From contig NZ_QOCG01000014.1 of NCBI RefSeq assembly GCF_003318235.1, forward strand, positions 1 to 64,000: a stretch of 64,000 nucleotides of DNA, read 5' to 3'. The DNA comes from Loktanella sp. D2R18 (lineage in GTDB: Bacteria > Pseudomonadota > Alphaproteobacteria > Rhodobacterales > Rhodobacteraceae). The notes under the pieces are model-generated. The model ran no database searches. It had not been told where the DNA came from and was given only the letters and a program-made list of their open reading frames with translations. Of this stretch, positions 29,297 through 38,524 are shown in pieces. Every line of letters begins with the position of its first letter. The stretch's first letter is position 1. The position numbers and the translations under genes are program-made.

Positions 29297-30142
29297 CTAT
29301 TTGGCGCTACGCCAAAGTGTTTTTGTCTCTGGAAATTCTACGTGGCAGAAATCATAAACCGATGCGTAAAAATCTCTGCACGCATTCCTTTTAGCCTCTG
29401 GCAGCGCTAACTTTTTAGATGTGTTCACTTTTTCGCTCGCATCGAAAACAGTAAGGTCACGCTGTAAGAAATGACCTAATCTCTTGAGGGACGTCTCATC
29501 AAACAAGTTTTCGTAAATGCCAAAATGAATGTCAGATTCATCAAAAGCCGATCGAAGATTAATGACCGTCTTGTCATATAGTGTATGATCAAGGCTTCGT
29601 TGTAATTTATAAAATTCATCGAACATATTGAGTAGCGCGTCATCGTCGATGTGTCGTCCGCTACGGGCGACTATCCTTTGCCGCATCAGGCACGCGCTCC
29701 AATTGCGGGCGACCGGGTCGCGCATAATGAACACCACTTTTACGGCAAAGCCTGCTTCTTCTAGTTCGTTACGTATTTTGGTAAAATGAGAGGCATCGAG
29801 ACCCGAGTAAGATGGCGTAATGTCACCTGTCGTGTTGACGTTGCCATGAATGCGACTTTTAAAATAGTTTGCGTATGCCCCGTCTTCGGTTTGCATTTGT
29901 AAACACTTGAGAGTGTTTGCATGTCGTCGTGAACCCAATTTAGCGGCACCTTTAGAGTACCACTTGGGATTAGCTAGGAAGCTGTCAAAATGAGGAAGAA
30001 AGACTGCATCCCAAATATGGTATTCTTTTCGAAAACCTAAATCGACAGTGTCTTGCCGCGCAAGCTGCGCGTAAAGCCAAGACGTACCCGATTTCTGAGC
30101 ACCAACCCCGAGTATAAATGTTGGTTTTTGTGTTGGTTTCAT
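29297..30142 (-). CDS. Sulfotransferase-family protein
   Basis: A 281-residue protein (start MKPTQKPTFILG; an alternative ATG lies at 30160). The PAPS 5'-phosphosulfate loop is GVGAQKSGTSWLYAQL, and the 3'-phosphate site is VVFIMRDPVARNWSACLM. It should transfer sulfate from PAPS to a carbohydrate or similar acceptor; the acceptor is unknown. Base composition is clearly AT-richer than the neighbouring core genes and it lies beside an IS scar and a dead transporter, so it was probably acquired. No good ribosome-binding site is seen for either start. Confidence 0.75.
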   Translation of the reverse strand: MKPTQKPTFILGVGAQKSGTSWLYAQLARQDTVDLGFRKEYHIWDAVFLPHFDSFLANPKWYSKGAAKLGSRRHANTLKCLQMQTEDGAYANYFKSRIHGNVNTTGDITPSYSGLDASHFTKIRNELEEAGFAVKVVFIMRDPVARNWSACLMRQRIVARSGRHIDDDALLNMFDEFYKLQRSLDHTLYDKTVINLRSAFDESDIHFGIYENLFDETSLKRLGHFLQRDLTVFDASEKVNTSKKLALPEAKRNACRDFYASVYDFCHVEFPETKTLWRSAK

Positions 30143-30245
30143 TGGAGACAAGGCGACCATGCTAAAGGGTTGACAGAAAATATTGCAATGCCACCCAATA
30201 GTCTAGGTGTCTGGCCTGGGTATCGATGAATGACATCAAAACAAG

Positions 30246-30269
30246 AAAAGCGCGAAAAATCGCGCTTTT
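30246..30269 (-). terminator. Terminator of the rplM-rpsI operon
   Basis: AAAAGCGCGA at 30246-30255 pairs with TCGCGCTTTT at 30260-30269; the minus-strand transcript ends in a U-rich tail. It lies 32 bases after the rpsI stop. Confidence 0.85.
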
Positions 30270-30301
30270 CAACAGCAATAATGGATAAGCTAAAGGCCAG
30301 C

Positions 30302-30790
30302 TTAACGCTTCGAGAATTGGAAGCTCTTACGGGCTTTTGCTTTACCGTATTTCTTACGCTCAACAACACGGCTGTCGCGTGTGAGGAAGCCAGCGGCTTT
30401 CAACGCGGCGCGCAGGGACGGGTCATAAAGTTGCAGGGCTTTGGAAACGCCGTGCTTAACCGCACCAGCTTGACCAGAAAGACCGCCACCTTTGACCGTC
30501 GCCATGACGTCGAATTGGCCCGTGACACCAGCAACCGAAAACGGCTGTGCAAGGATCATTTGCAAAACAGGACGAGCAAAATACGTGTTCATGTCTTTGC
30601 CGTTGACGGTGACCTTACCAGAACCTGGCTTGATCCAAACGCGAGCAACCGCATCTTTCCGTTTACCGGTTGCATAAGAGCGGCCCAGCTCGTCACGAAC
30701 AGGTTCGCGCGGTGCGGCAACTTCAACAACGACTTCAGCAGCTTCAGCAACTTGGCCCAGCTCTTCGAGAGAATTCACTTGATCAGACAT
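30302..30790 (-). CDS. rpsI: Ribosomal protein S9
   Basis: A 162-residue protein of the small ribosomal subunit. An acidic N-terminal extension of about 30 residues precedes the conserved core ([20 protein letters not shown]), and the C-terminal tail ends [11 protein letters not shown], which reaches the P-site tRNA. Its start overlaps the rplM stop by one base (TAATG). rplM-rpsI is the standard bacterial pair. Confidence 0.97.
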   Translation of the reverse strand: MSDQVNSLEELGQVAEAAEVVVEVAAPREPVRDELGRSYATGKRKDAVARVWIKPGSGKVTVNGKDMNTYFARPVLQMILAQPFSVAGVTGQFDVMATVKGGGLSGQAGAVKHGVSKALQLYDPSLRAALKAAGFLTRDSRVVERKKYGKAKARKSFQFSKR

Positions 30791-31251
30791 TATGCAGTCC
30801 TCGTGTTCTTTTTGTTCATGGACTTAACGTCCAGAACTTCTGGCTTTTGGGCTTCCATGCCATGCTCTGTGCCGGCGAATACACGCAGGTGAGTCATTTG
30901 CTGGCGAGACAGTTTGCCACCGGGCAGCATGCGCTGAACGGCTTTCATGACGACGCGCTCAGGGTGCGCACCTTCAAGAATCTCGGCTTTTGTCTTTTCT
31001 TTGATCCCACCGGGGTGGCCAGTGTGCCAGTAATATTTTTCATCACGCTTGTTGCCAGTCATCTGAATTTTTTCAGCGTTGATGACAATCACGTTGTCGC
31101 CCATATCCATGTGCGGCGTGAAGGAAGGTTTATGCTTGCCGCGCAAGCGCATAGCGATGATCGACGCAAGGCGACCCAGAACAACGCCTTCAGCGTCGAT
31201 CAGGATCCATTTCTTGTCGATATCCGCTGGGGTAGCGGTAAAGGTTTTCAT
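30790..31251 (-). CDS. rplM: Ribosomal protein L13
   Basis: A 153-residue large-subunit protein, beginning [20 protein letters not shown], with the conserved run [18 protein letters not shown] and [18 protein letters not shown]. It is the first gene of the rplM-rpsI operon. Confidence 0.97.
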   Translation of the reverse strand: MKTFTATPADIDKKWILIDAEGVVLGRLASIIAMRLRGKHKPSFTPHMDMGDNVIVINAEKIQMTGNKRDEKYYWHTGHPGGIKEKTKAEILEGAHPERVVMKAVQRMLPGGKLSRQQMTHLRVFAGTEHGMEAQKPEVLDVKSMNKKNTRTA

Positions 31252-31397
31252 ATCTCACCAGAAGTTTGGGGTGGCGCGAGGCCACAGTCATTCGGATTGG
31301 GGTGTTATAGAGAGGTTCACAACACAGTCAAGCGACATGAGTTCCAATTAAATATGCAAAAACAATAAGTTGCAAATTAGGTATTATTTTACCTCAA

Positions 31398-32822
31398 CTA
31401 AATTGCGATCCGCTCTGGCGGGTGGTCAAGCAAATCGCGCAAGCATTCCATCGCTTGCAAGAAATGCGCATGCGGCACGAGCCCATTCACGGCGATGCGC
31501 ACCGCGTGTACTGATCGACTTTCGCGCAACGCAAAATCATCTGCCGATTTGATCAAGATCCCTGCCGCCTCGGCGGCCTGACAAAACTCCCCTGCCCGCC
31601 AGCCAATTGGCAACTCCAACCACAAAAACGGCACGTTGCCCGCATAGCGCATTTCATAGCCATCTAGGATACGCACGGCCGCAGATATATCATCACTGAT
31701 GCGGTCTTTGACTCGTTCAACAATCGCATCAATTTCAGCATGGTTCATAATCGTTGCGTAAAGGTCGGTTACCATGCGGGTCACGCCAAACGATGAAAAG
31801 GTCGCAGTTCGGGTCAATGCCTTGCTCCAACCTTTGGGGGCTACGGTAAAACCAATGCGCAAAGAGGCCGTGATCGATTTGGATGGGGATGTCAGATACC
31901 AACCCAGCCCTGGTAGCAACGCGCGGTAGCTTGGGCCGATCCGTCTTGTGTTCATCAACCGGTAACAATCGTCGTCGATGATATGCATGCCATGAGCTTG
32001 TGCCAACGCGGCGATTTGGCTCCGGCGCTCTGGCGTCGTTTGCTTGGCGGTGGGGTTGCTCACCTCCGCAGAAGTGCAAAAAGCCTGAATTTTATGAGTT
32101 TTAATGGCGGTTTCAAGCGCGCTGACAAGTGGCCCGTCGTCATCCCACGGAATACCCACCACCTCAGCACGGCAAAGCACACCCGCGGATCGAAACCCAC
32201 CATAGCTCAGCTCATCCACGGCAATCACGGGATTTGCCCCTGTCAGAACGCTTTGCAAAATCATGACAATCGCGTTTTGTCCGCCGTGGCTGGTGACAAT
32301 GTTATGAATATCAAAGGCACCAACCTGCTCAGGATCAAGCGTCGCGGCAAATGCTTCGCGTGCGGGCAAATCTGTATCGCGCGTCGGGTAGCGCAGGAAC
32401 ATGTCGGGCGAAGTGGTATCTGCCAGCATGTGCATGGCTTCGCGGATCATATCGGCTTGTCCCACATCGGGCATTTTCGGGCTTAGCAGATGCGCCTGAC
32501 CGTCACGATCAAGCGCGGGATCAAAAAACCGATCCGCTGAAGGCAGGCTGCGCACCGGGGTCGGCTTTGCTTTGGCGACAAAGGTTCCTCGCCCGACACC
32601 TGCCTCAAGCAAGGTTTCATCAATAAGCAGCTTGTAAGCCCGCGCAACGGTCCCCGGTGTCACACTGACGCGGTACGCCAAATCTCGCACCGGTGGCAGC
32701 TTTTCACCCTCAGCAAGCTGCCCCGATGTAATCCCTTCGCGGATCGCATGCGCCAACGCCTGATATTTAGACCGCCCTGCACCAGCAAGGGTCGGTTGCC
32801 AAATTGTATCGGTTACAATCAT
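31398..32822 (-). CDS. MocR-type (GntR/aminotransferase) regulator
   Basis: A 474-residue fusion. The N-terminal GntR winged HTH reads GEKLPPVRDLAYRVSVTPGT (about residues 39-58). The C-terminal fold-I aminotransferase domain carries the PLP lysine in SPSKSITASLRIGF. MocR proteins sense PLP or amino compounds and control adjacent genes. The divergent neighbour is the DUF1127 gene, which shares its promoter region (32823-32908), so this may be its target. Confidence 0.9.
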   Translation of the reverse strand: MIVTDTIWQPTLAGAGRSKYQALAHAIREGITSGQLAEGEKLPPVRDLAYRVSVTPGTVARAYKLLIDETLLEAGVGRGTFVAKAKPTPVRSLPSADRFFDPALDRDGQAHLLSPKMPDVGQADMIREAMHMLADTTSPDMFLRYPTRDTDLPAREAFAATLDPEQVGAFDIHNIVTSHGGQNAIVMILQSVLTGANPVIAVDELSYGGFRSAGVLCRAEVVGIPWDDDGPLVSALETAIKTHKIQAFCTSAEVSNPTAKQTTPERRSQIAALAQAHGMHIIDDDCYRLMNTRRIGPSYRALLPGLGWYLTSPSKSITASLRIGFTVAPKGWSKALTRTATFSSFGVTRMVTDLYATIMNHAEIDAIVERVKDRISDDISAAVRILDGYEMRYAGNVPFLWLELPIGWRAGEFCQAAEAAGILIKSADDFALRESRSVHAVRIAVNGLVPHAHFLQAMECLRDLLDHPPERIAI

Positions 32823-32908
32823 TTTCTAGACCTGCGCAAAAACACTTTGTATCAATTCAATTACAGCAAGGCACGATATTGTGTCAACACAATTAAAGGA
32901 ATACACCC

Positions 32909-33136
32909 ATGTCATACGCGCTCCCAGCGGCGCAATTCGCCGCAATAAGTTCACCTTCAAGCATGCCGCTCGCGGCACGTATTGCGGTTCGCTTTGCAGT
33001 GGCCGTGACAAAATGGGACACGCGGCGCAAAACCCGCAAGCATCTTAAGGCGCTTCCCGCGCATTTATTGAACGATATTGGTTTGGATTCAGCAACCGCC
33101 AAGGCGGAAGTGATCAAACCTTTCTGGCAAGCCTAA
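32909..33136 (+). CDS. DUF1127 small protein
   Basis: A 75-residue protein whose C-terminal half carries the DUF1127/YjiS motif (KALPAHLLNDIGLDSATAKA). AAGGA at 32893-32897 precedes the start. Members of this alphaproteobacterial family have been linked to phosphate and nitrogen metabolism and to RNA turnover. Divergent from a MocR regulator, it ends at a strong terminator. Confidence 0.85.
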   Translation: MSYALPAAQFAAISSPSSMPLAARIAVRFAVAVTKWDTRRKTRKHLKALPAHLLNDIGLDSATAKAEVIKPFWQA

Positions 33137-33157
33137 CACGTTTGCATCTTCCTGACT

Positions 33158-33185
33158 GGGCCGGAAATTCTCCGGCCCTTTTTTT
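33158..33185 (+). terminator. Rho-independent terminator
   Basis: GGGCCGGA at 33158-33165 pairs with TCCGGCCC at 33171-33178 around a five-base loop, followed by seven T residues. It ends the DUF1127 gene. Confidence 0.93.
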
Positions 33186-33196
33186 GTGCGGGATGA

Positions 33197-34666
33197 TTAC
33201 AGCCCGTAGATACCTCTGAACTTCTCTTCGAGATAATCCAACAATGGCGCTTCGCTTGGCATTGTACCCGTTGCGTACGCGATTGTATCTGTCGGGGTGC
33301 GCAGCCCACCGAATTGTTGCAAGTTTTCGCGCAACCAAGATGTTGCGGCCGACGTATCCCCTTGGGCCAGATCATCATCCAAATCCGGAACCGCTTTGCG
33401 GAGTTTCGCATTCAAACACCCAGCATAAACATTGCCCAGCGTATAGGTCGGGAAATAGCCAAACAGCCCTTCGGACCAATGCACATCCTGTAAGACCCCA
33501 TTAGATGGGCGATCAACCGCATAGCCAAAATCAGCTTTGAACCGGTCGTTCCAAGCAGCCTCGAGATCGTTGACCGCTAGATCCCCAGCCATCAACGCAC
33601 GTTCAAGATCAAAACGAAGCAGTACATGCAGGTTATATTGCACCTCATCGGCCTCGGTGCGGATAAACCCGTCGCTGACACGGTTCACGGTGGCGTAAAA
33701 CGCATCCTCATCCGCAATGCCAAAGTCTCCGAAAGCGTCGCGCATTTGTCCATAGACCCAGCCAGTAAACGCGCGACTCCGTCCCAATTGGTTCTCATAA
33801 ATCCGGCTTTGGCTTTCATGCACCCCCATCGACACACCCGCACCAATCGGGGTCAGAAGGTGTTGATGATCAATCCCCTGCTCGTAGGCTGCATGGCCCA
33901 CCTCGTGAATTGTTGAATAAAAACAGTTAAATGGGTCTGTGGGATTTGTGCGCGTGGTGATCCGCACATCAAGCCCAGAACCAGATGAAAACGGATGCAC
34001 GGCCTTATCGATCCGGCCATTCCCAAGGTCGTAGCCAAAAGCAAGCGCAAGCTTTTCAGATAAGGCAAGCTGAGCCGCCTCATCAAAACTGCCGGAGAGC
34101 TGCGCAGGCGCCGGGCGGTCCAAAATGGCCGCGCGCAAGTCTACCAGCCGCGGGCGTAATGCATCAAACATCGCACCAAGGCTGGCCCCTGTTGCACCCG
34201 GCTCGTAATCATCAAGCAACGCATCATAAGGGTCAGAATTGCCAGCGATCGCAGACGCCTCTTGCTTGCGCAAATCAACGACCTTTTGAAGCATTGGCAA
34301 GAAACTCGCGACATCCTCATCCGCGCGGGCCTGTGCCCAAGTGCGGTGCGCCAGCGACGTCGTTTTCGCCAATTCCGCAGCCAAACTGGCAGGCACTTTG
34401 GCTGTGCGTTCAAAATTGCGTTTGATATGGCGCAGGTTTGCCGCGGCGATATCATCAGCAGACTCTGCCTGCGCCAACCAATCGCCGACTCGCGGATCAG
34501 TCCGGCGCGCGTGCAAGATATTGGCCATCGCGCCATGTTCTTCGGCCCGTTGGGGCGTGGCCCCTTCGGGCATCATGGTCTCTTGATCCCAGCCAAGCCG
34601 ACCTGCAATTTGCCCTAGAGCTTCGGTTTCACGCTGGAATTGCATCAAGTCATCATATGCGGTCAT
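33197..34666 (-). CDS. M32 metallocarboxypeptidase (Taq-type)
   Basis: A 489-residue zinc carboxypeptidase. The zinc motif is HEVGHAAYEQG (HExxH), and the downstream glutamate and helix set follow in GVHESQSRIYENQLGRS. These enzymes remove C-terminal amino acids from peptides in the cytoplasm. It begins five bases from the ctaA 3' end and reads in the same direction, so it is probably the second gene of that unit. Confidence 0.9.
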   Translation of the reverse strand: MTAYDDLMQFQRETEALGQIAGRLGWDQETMMPEGATPQRAEEHGAMANILHARRTDPRVGDWLAQAESADDIAAANLRHIKRNFERTAKVPASLAAELAKTTSLAHRTWAQARADEDVASFLPMLQKVVDLRKQEASAIAGNSDPYDALLDDYEPGATGASLGAMFDALRPRLVDLRAAILDRPAPAQLSGSFDEAAQLALSEKLALAFGYDLGNGRIDKAVHPFSSGSGLDVRITTRTNPTDPFNCFYSTIHEVGHAAYEQGIDHQHLLTPIGAGVSMGVHESQSRIYENQLGRSRAFTGWVYGQMRDAFGDFGIADEDAFYATVNRVSDGFIRTEADEVQYNLHVLLRFDLERALMAGDLAVNDLEAAWNDRFKADFGYAVDRPSNGVLQDVHWSEGLFGYFPTYTLGNVYAGCLNAKLRKAVPDLDDDLAQGDTSAATSWLRENLQQFGGLRTPTDTIAYATGTMPSEAPLLDYLEEKFRGIYGL

Positions 34667-34670
34667 TTAT

Positions 34671-35804
34671 TTAGCCTCGGACAGATTGTGAAATAGGGTA
34701 TTGTGACAGAAAACGTGCGCGCAGTATCAACATCCACAGAACGATAGCGCCAACTTGATGTACAATCGCGATATGCCACGGGGCAGAGTAGATCACCGTG
34801 AAAATGCCCAGAACCATCTGCAAAAACATCATACCTATCACCCCGTGAAAGGCTGCCCGGATCTTACGGTTTGCCGATTTTCGGGCGCGCATGAACACAA
34901 ACAATCCATAGGCAAACAACAGGTATCCCGCCATCCGGTGCATGAATTGCACCAGCCCATCGTTTTCAAAGAAGTTGCGCCACAGCGGCTCGATATCAAA
35001 GGGCTGCGGCGGCAAAAATCCTCCGGCCATCAATGGCCAGTCAGGATATCCGCGCCCAGCGTCGATCCCGGCGACCAGCGCCCCAAGGACAATCTGCACA
35101 AAGGCAAAGACGACAAGCGTAGTCGCTAGCCGGACCATCCGCGCATCCGTCGCCCGGCGCGCCTGCATCAAATCGGCCTGCGCGCGCCCTAACCGCAGCG
35201 CATAGACCATCAAAAGGCCAAGGATCACAAAGGCGAGCCCAAGATGCGTCGCCAAACGGTACGACGCCACATCAAGCATCCCCGCACCTAGGCCCGATGA
35301 CACCATCCACCAGCCAATCGCACCCTGCACCCCAATCAGTGCGCCAATGCCAAACAACCGACCCGTCCAGCCAGTCGGGACTTTGCGCAAGCCAACAAAT
35401 GCCAAAAAGCCGACAGCCCAAACCAGCCCGATCAAGCGACCAAGCTGGCGATGGCCCCATTCCCACCAATAGATGGATTTGAATTCCGACAGCGTCATGC
35501 CCTTGTTTTGCAGCTGATATTCAGGGATTTCTTGGTATTTCGCAAACTCAGAGTCCCAGGCTTCTGCATTCATCGGGGGGATGGCACCAGTGACAGGTTT
35601 CCATTCGGTAATGGCAAGTCCGCTATCGGTTAAACGGGTCAAACCGCCGACGGCAATCATCACAACAACCATTGCCATCAACGCAAAAAGCCATGCCCGG
35701 ATCGCGCCGCGCGCACCCTGCCCTGAGCGGTCAATCGCGCCGGGGGCTGCCACCTGTTTGGGGGTGTCGCCGACCTCTTCAAAGATGGAACGTTTTGTCG
35801 CCAT
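34671..35804 (-). CDS. ctaA: Heme A synthase
   Basis: A 377-residue membrane protein (COX15/CtaA type 2 form), which hydroxylates heme O to heme A for cytochrome oxidase. About eight membrane helices are visible. Conserved pieces include GGLTRLTDSGLAITEWKPVT and WEWGHRQLGRLIG, and the second half repeats this fold with QFMHRMAGYLLF, giving the paired heme-ligand histidines. It is the first gene of an operon with the M32 peptidase. Confidence 0.93.
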   Translation of the reverse strand: MATKRSIFEEVGDTPKQVAAPGAIDRSGQGARGAIRAWLFALMAMVVVMIAVGGLTRLTDSGLAITEWKPVTGAIPPMNAEAWDSEFAKYQEIPEYQLQNKGMTLSEFKSIYWWEWGHRQLGRLIGLVWAVGFLAFVGLRKVPTGWTGRLFGIGALIGVQGAIGWWMVSSGLGAGMLDVASYRLATHLGLAFVILGLLMVYALRLGRAQADLMQARRATDARMVRLATTLVVFAFVQIVLGALVAGIDAGRGYPDWPLMAGGFLPPQPFDIEPLWRNFFENDGLVQFMHRMAGYLLFAYGLFVFMRARKSANRKIRAAFHGVIGMMFLQMVLGIFTVIYSAPWHIAIVHQVGAIVLWMLILRARFLSQYPISQSVRG

Positions 35805-35872
35805 GATATTGGCCTCCGAAAAAATAGCTTAGATGGAACCTAGGTGCCGTGCAGGCAGGGTGCAAGCAGCCC

Positions 35873-35897
35873 GTAGGGTGGATCTTGATCCACCTAC
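35873..35897. repeat. REP-like imperfect palindrome
   Basis: GTAGGGTGGATC and GATCCACCTAC mirror each other around TT, with one extra G in the left arm. It overlaps the trmJ stop codon. Palindromes with a GTAGGGTGG arm are scattered in Rhodobacterales genomes, to my knowledge. It may also end transcription. Confidence 0.6.
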
Positions 35898-36634
35898 CCC
35901 CGTTCTTTCCAGCGCACCATTTGTCGCATCACCCCATGCAGCATTTGCACGTCCGCGCGGGTCAGCGGCATGCGTGACCACAGGTTGCGCAGGTTCAGCT
36001 TCATGTTCGCGGCTTTATGTTCGGGGAAAAAGAAACCCGCCTCATCTAGCCGCTCTTCAAAATGCGCGCCCAGCTTTTCAATCTCGATCTGTTCCGCCCA
36101 GCCGGCCATTGCAGAGACAGTGACATCCGGCACAGGCACGGCTTCACGGCGCCATTCATAACCTGTGAGCAAAACACATTGCGCAAGGTTCAGCGACGCA
36201 AATTCGGGGTTCACCGGAACCGAAATAATCGCATTGGCGCGCGCGATATCGTCGTTTTCCATTCCCGCACGTTCTGGGCCAAACATCACCGCAACTTTTC
36301 CGCCCGCCGCAATCCGCGCGCGGGCGTCCTTCATCGCGGCTTCTGGGGTAAAGACGGGTTTGGTCAGATCACGTGGACGTGCCGTCGTGGCATAGACAAA
36401 ATCACAATCGCCAATAGCGGAGGGGGTATCATCAAAAAGCTGCGCCTCATCCAGCAAACGCCCGGCCCCGCTTGCCATTACGACAGCCTTTTGATTGGGC
36501 CAGCCATCGCGCGGGTCAACAATCCGCATCCGATCAAGCCCGAAATTCCACATCGCACGTGCAGCCGCGCCGATGTTTTCGCCCATCTGTGGACGGATCA
36601 AGACAAAAGCAGGCTGTTGGTCAGGGCTTGGCAT
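35894..36634 (-). CDS. trmJ: tRNA/rRNA methyltransferase, SpoU family (TrmJ-like)
   Basis: A 246-residue SPOUT methyltransferase starting at MPSPDQQPAFVLIRPQMGEN. The knot-forming motifs are ENIGAAARAMWNFGL (about residues 16-30), VMFGPERAGM (about 104-113) and the final SLNLAQCVLLTGYEW. TrmJ methylates the ribose at position 32 of tRNAs. The longer frame up to 36718 is not favoured because family members begin near this start. The stop lies inside a REP-like palindrome. Confidence 0.85.
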   Translation of the reverse strand: MPSPDQQPAFVLIRPQMGENIGAAARAMWNFGLDRMRIVDPRDGWPNQKAVVMASGAGRLLDEAQLFDDTPSAIGDCDFVYATTARPRDLTKPVFTPEAAMKDARARIAAGGKVAVMFGPERAGMENDDIARANAIISVPVNPEFASLNLAQCVLLTGYEWRREAVPVPDVTVSAMAGWAEQIEIEKLGAHFEERLDEAGFFFPEHKAANMKLNLRNLWSRMPLTRADVQMLHGVMRQMVRWKERG

Positions 36635-36697
36635 AGGTCTTCCTTTGATATCGGCTGGCGTGATACGCTGGGTCGTATCACAACGCAAGGAAACCCG

Positions 36698-37030
36698 ATG
36701 GCTTACGACGAAGGACATGCAGAATTACTGCGCGAGGATCTTGCGGATGAACTAGGCATTTCCGAGAAGAAGATGTTTGGCGGACTGTGTTTTCTGAAAT
36801 GTGGCCACATGGTTTGCGGCGTCCACAATGGCGGCGGAATGGCCCGGGTCGGCAAAACAGCCGAGGCACAAGCGCTTGAAATTGATGGGGTTACACCGCT
36901 GTCGTTCACCGGACGAAAGATGGGTGGCATGGTCGATGTCGCCGAAGAATTGTTTGCAGATGATGCCCGGCGCACTCAGATTGTCGGCATGGCGCTTGAT
37001 TATGCGCGCAGCCTGCCGCCGAAAGCATAG
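36698..37030 (+). CDS. TfoX N-terminal-domain protein
   Basis: A 110-residue protein consisting of the TfoX_N domain: EKKMFGGLCFLKCGHMVCGV, with MGGMVDV near the C-terminus. The TfoX C-terminal domain is missing. Function of stand-alone TfoX_N proteins is unknown; a link to competence is not supported by this alone. Start chosen at 36698; the upstream in-frame extension is antisense to trmJ. Confidence 0.8.
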   Translation: MAYDEGHAELLREDLADELGISEKKMFGGLCFLKCGHMVCGVHNGGGMARVGKTAEAQALEIDGVTPLSFTGRKMGGMVDVAEELFADDARRTQIVGMALDYARSLPPKA

Positions 37031-37090
37031 CCAAGCAAGGTAATCCCAGATAGAACGCCCAGAACAACGCCTTATTCGAAAGCCGATCCC

Positions 37091-37717
37091 ATGTCAGACG
37101 CCCCCGAGCAGCCGCAAATTTACTTGATCACCCCGTCAGAATTTGATTTGTCGACCTATCCCGATCAGCTGGCAGCCTGTTTGGACAGCGCCGAAGTTGC
37201 CTGTGTGCGCTTGGCTTTGGGCACAACAGATGAAACACGCATCGCCAAAGCCGCCGACGCGCTTCGCGATGTCACCCACGCGCGTGACGTCGCGCTGGTG
37301 ATCGATAGCCATATTATGATGGTTGAACGGCTTGGATTAGACGGCGTTCATCTGATGGATGCAGCCAAATCGGTGATCAAAACCCGCAAAGAACTTGGCG
37401 AAGACGCAATTGTCGGAACTTTCTGCGGCACTTCCAGCCATGAAGGCATGTCAGCAGGCGAAATGGGCGCTGATTACGTCAGTTTTGGCCCCATTGGGCA
37501 GTCACCGCTGGGTGCGGGCGAACAGGCGGGGCTTGATCTGTTTGAATGGTGGTCGATGATGATCGAAGTCCCTGTCGTCGCCGAAGGCGCGCTCGATGCC
37601 GATCTGATCCGTGCTTTTGCGCCGCATAGCGATTTCTTCGGCATTGGCGATGAGATTTGGCGCAGTGACGATCCCGCCACGGCGCTCGCCGCATTACGTG
37701 TTGCGATGACGGTTTAA
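37091..37717 (+). CDS. Thiamine phosphate synthase-like protein
   Basis: A 208-residue TIM-barrel protein of the ThiE family (YLITPSEFDL at the N-terminus; LDGVHLMDAAKSVIKTRKEL; GADYVSFGPIGQSP). It keeps the GADYVSFGP motif, but the catalytic HLGQ and phosphate loop are altered (HLMD, and EGALDADLI in place of a GGI-type loop). It may therefore be a divergent ThiE or a paralogue without that activity. No other thi gene is in the window. Confidence 0.65.
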   Translation: MSDAPEQPQIYLITPSEFDLSTYPDQLAACLDSAEVACVRLALGTTDETRIAKAADALRDVTHARDVALVIDSHIMMVERLGLDGVHLMDAAKSVIKTRKELGEDAIVGTFCGTSSHEGMSAGEMGADYVSFGPIGQSPLGAGEQAGLDLFEWWSMMIEVPVVAEGALDADLIRAFAPHSDFFGIGDEIWRSDDPATALAALRVAMTV

Positions 37718-38524
37718 GCCAGCGCGCACTGTTTCCTCTAGCGCTTTGGCCATTTTTTTGCGGTCCGCAAACGCGGCCATTTGCACGGGTGGATGGTAGA
37801 CCGCCGTCACGCCACCTTGCCGTTTTGCGGCCAGTGTCGCCAGCAAATGCGGCCCAAAATCCATATCTCCCCACCAACCGTAAAACCGTGGGTCAGCCCC
37901 ATCCGGCGCATGATAGATCACGGTCACGGGCTGGATCGCCAGACCATCCCGCAGTTCACTATCAAAGAACGCCGCGAAAAGCGTTGATTTAAAAGGTAAA
38001 ATTTGCAACCCGTCCGTTGACGTCCCTTCAGGAAAAAACAACAAACGATGCCCAACGGCAAGCCGTTCCTTAAACAATGCGACCTGATCAGGTGCCGCGC
38101 CACGCGCACGTCTAATAAACAATGTGCCGGTGGCGCGCGCCAGCCAGCCTATGCCAGGCCAATCTGCGACCTCTGACTTGGCGACAAAATAGATTCGCTT
38201 ACGCGCATTAAGCGCAAAAATATCAAGCCACGACACATGATTAGCAACAACAGCACCGCCGCCTGTCATCGGTTTCCCGATCGTGGTGAATTTGAGCCCG
38301 AGAAGGAAAAGCGCACCGCGGCAAACCCACTGCGTGATATGTGGCGTAACAGGCCGTGCCACACCGCAAAAAAGGCGTTCAAAAAGCCGGATAAAGAGCA
38401 AAAACAAAAGCCCGCCAAACACTAATACCACCATCGGAACCGCCCGACACAGGACCCGCAGCCACCCGGCCCAGCCAAGCGGCGTCACGTCCGGGGTATC
38501 GTCAGAGGTCCAGGCCTTAGACAT
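37694..38524 (-). CDS. olsA: 1-acyl-glycerol-phosphate/lyso-ornithine lipid acyltransferase OlsA
   Basis: A 276-residue PlsC-family acyltransferase anchored by an N-terminal membrane helix (VPMVVLVFGGLLFLLFIRLF). The catalytic NHxxxxD motif is in VANHVSWLDIFAL, and motif III is FPEGTSTDG. It follows olsB with an eight-base overlap, which marks it as OlsA, making ornithine lipid from lyso-ornithine lipid. An upstream start at 38647 in the same frame would overlap olsB and is not used. Confidence 0.85.
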   Translation of the reverse strand: MSKAWTSDDTPDVTPLGWAGWLRVLCRAVPMVVLVFGGLLFLLFIRLFERLFCGVARPVTPHITQWVCRGALFLLGLKFTTIGKPMTGGGAVVANHVSWLDIFALNARKRIYFVAKSEVADWPGIGWLARATGTLFIRRARGAAPDQVALFKERLAVGHRLLFFPEGTSTDGLQILPFKSTLFAAFFDSELRDGLAIQPVTVIYHAPDGADPRFYGWWGDMDFGPHLLATLAAKRQGGVTAVYHPPVQMAAFADRKKMAKALEETVRAGLNRHRNT

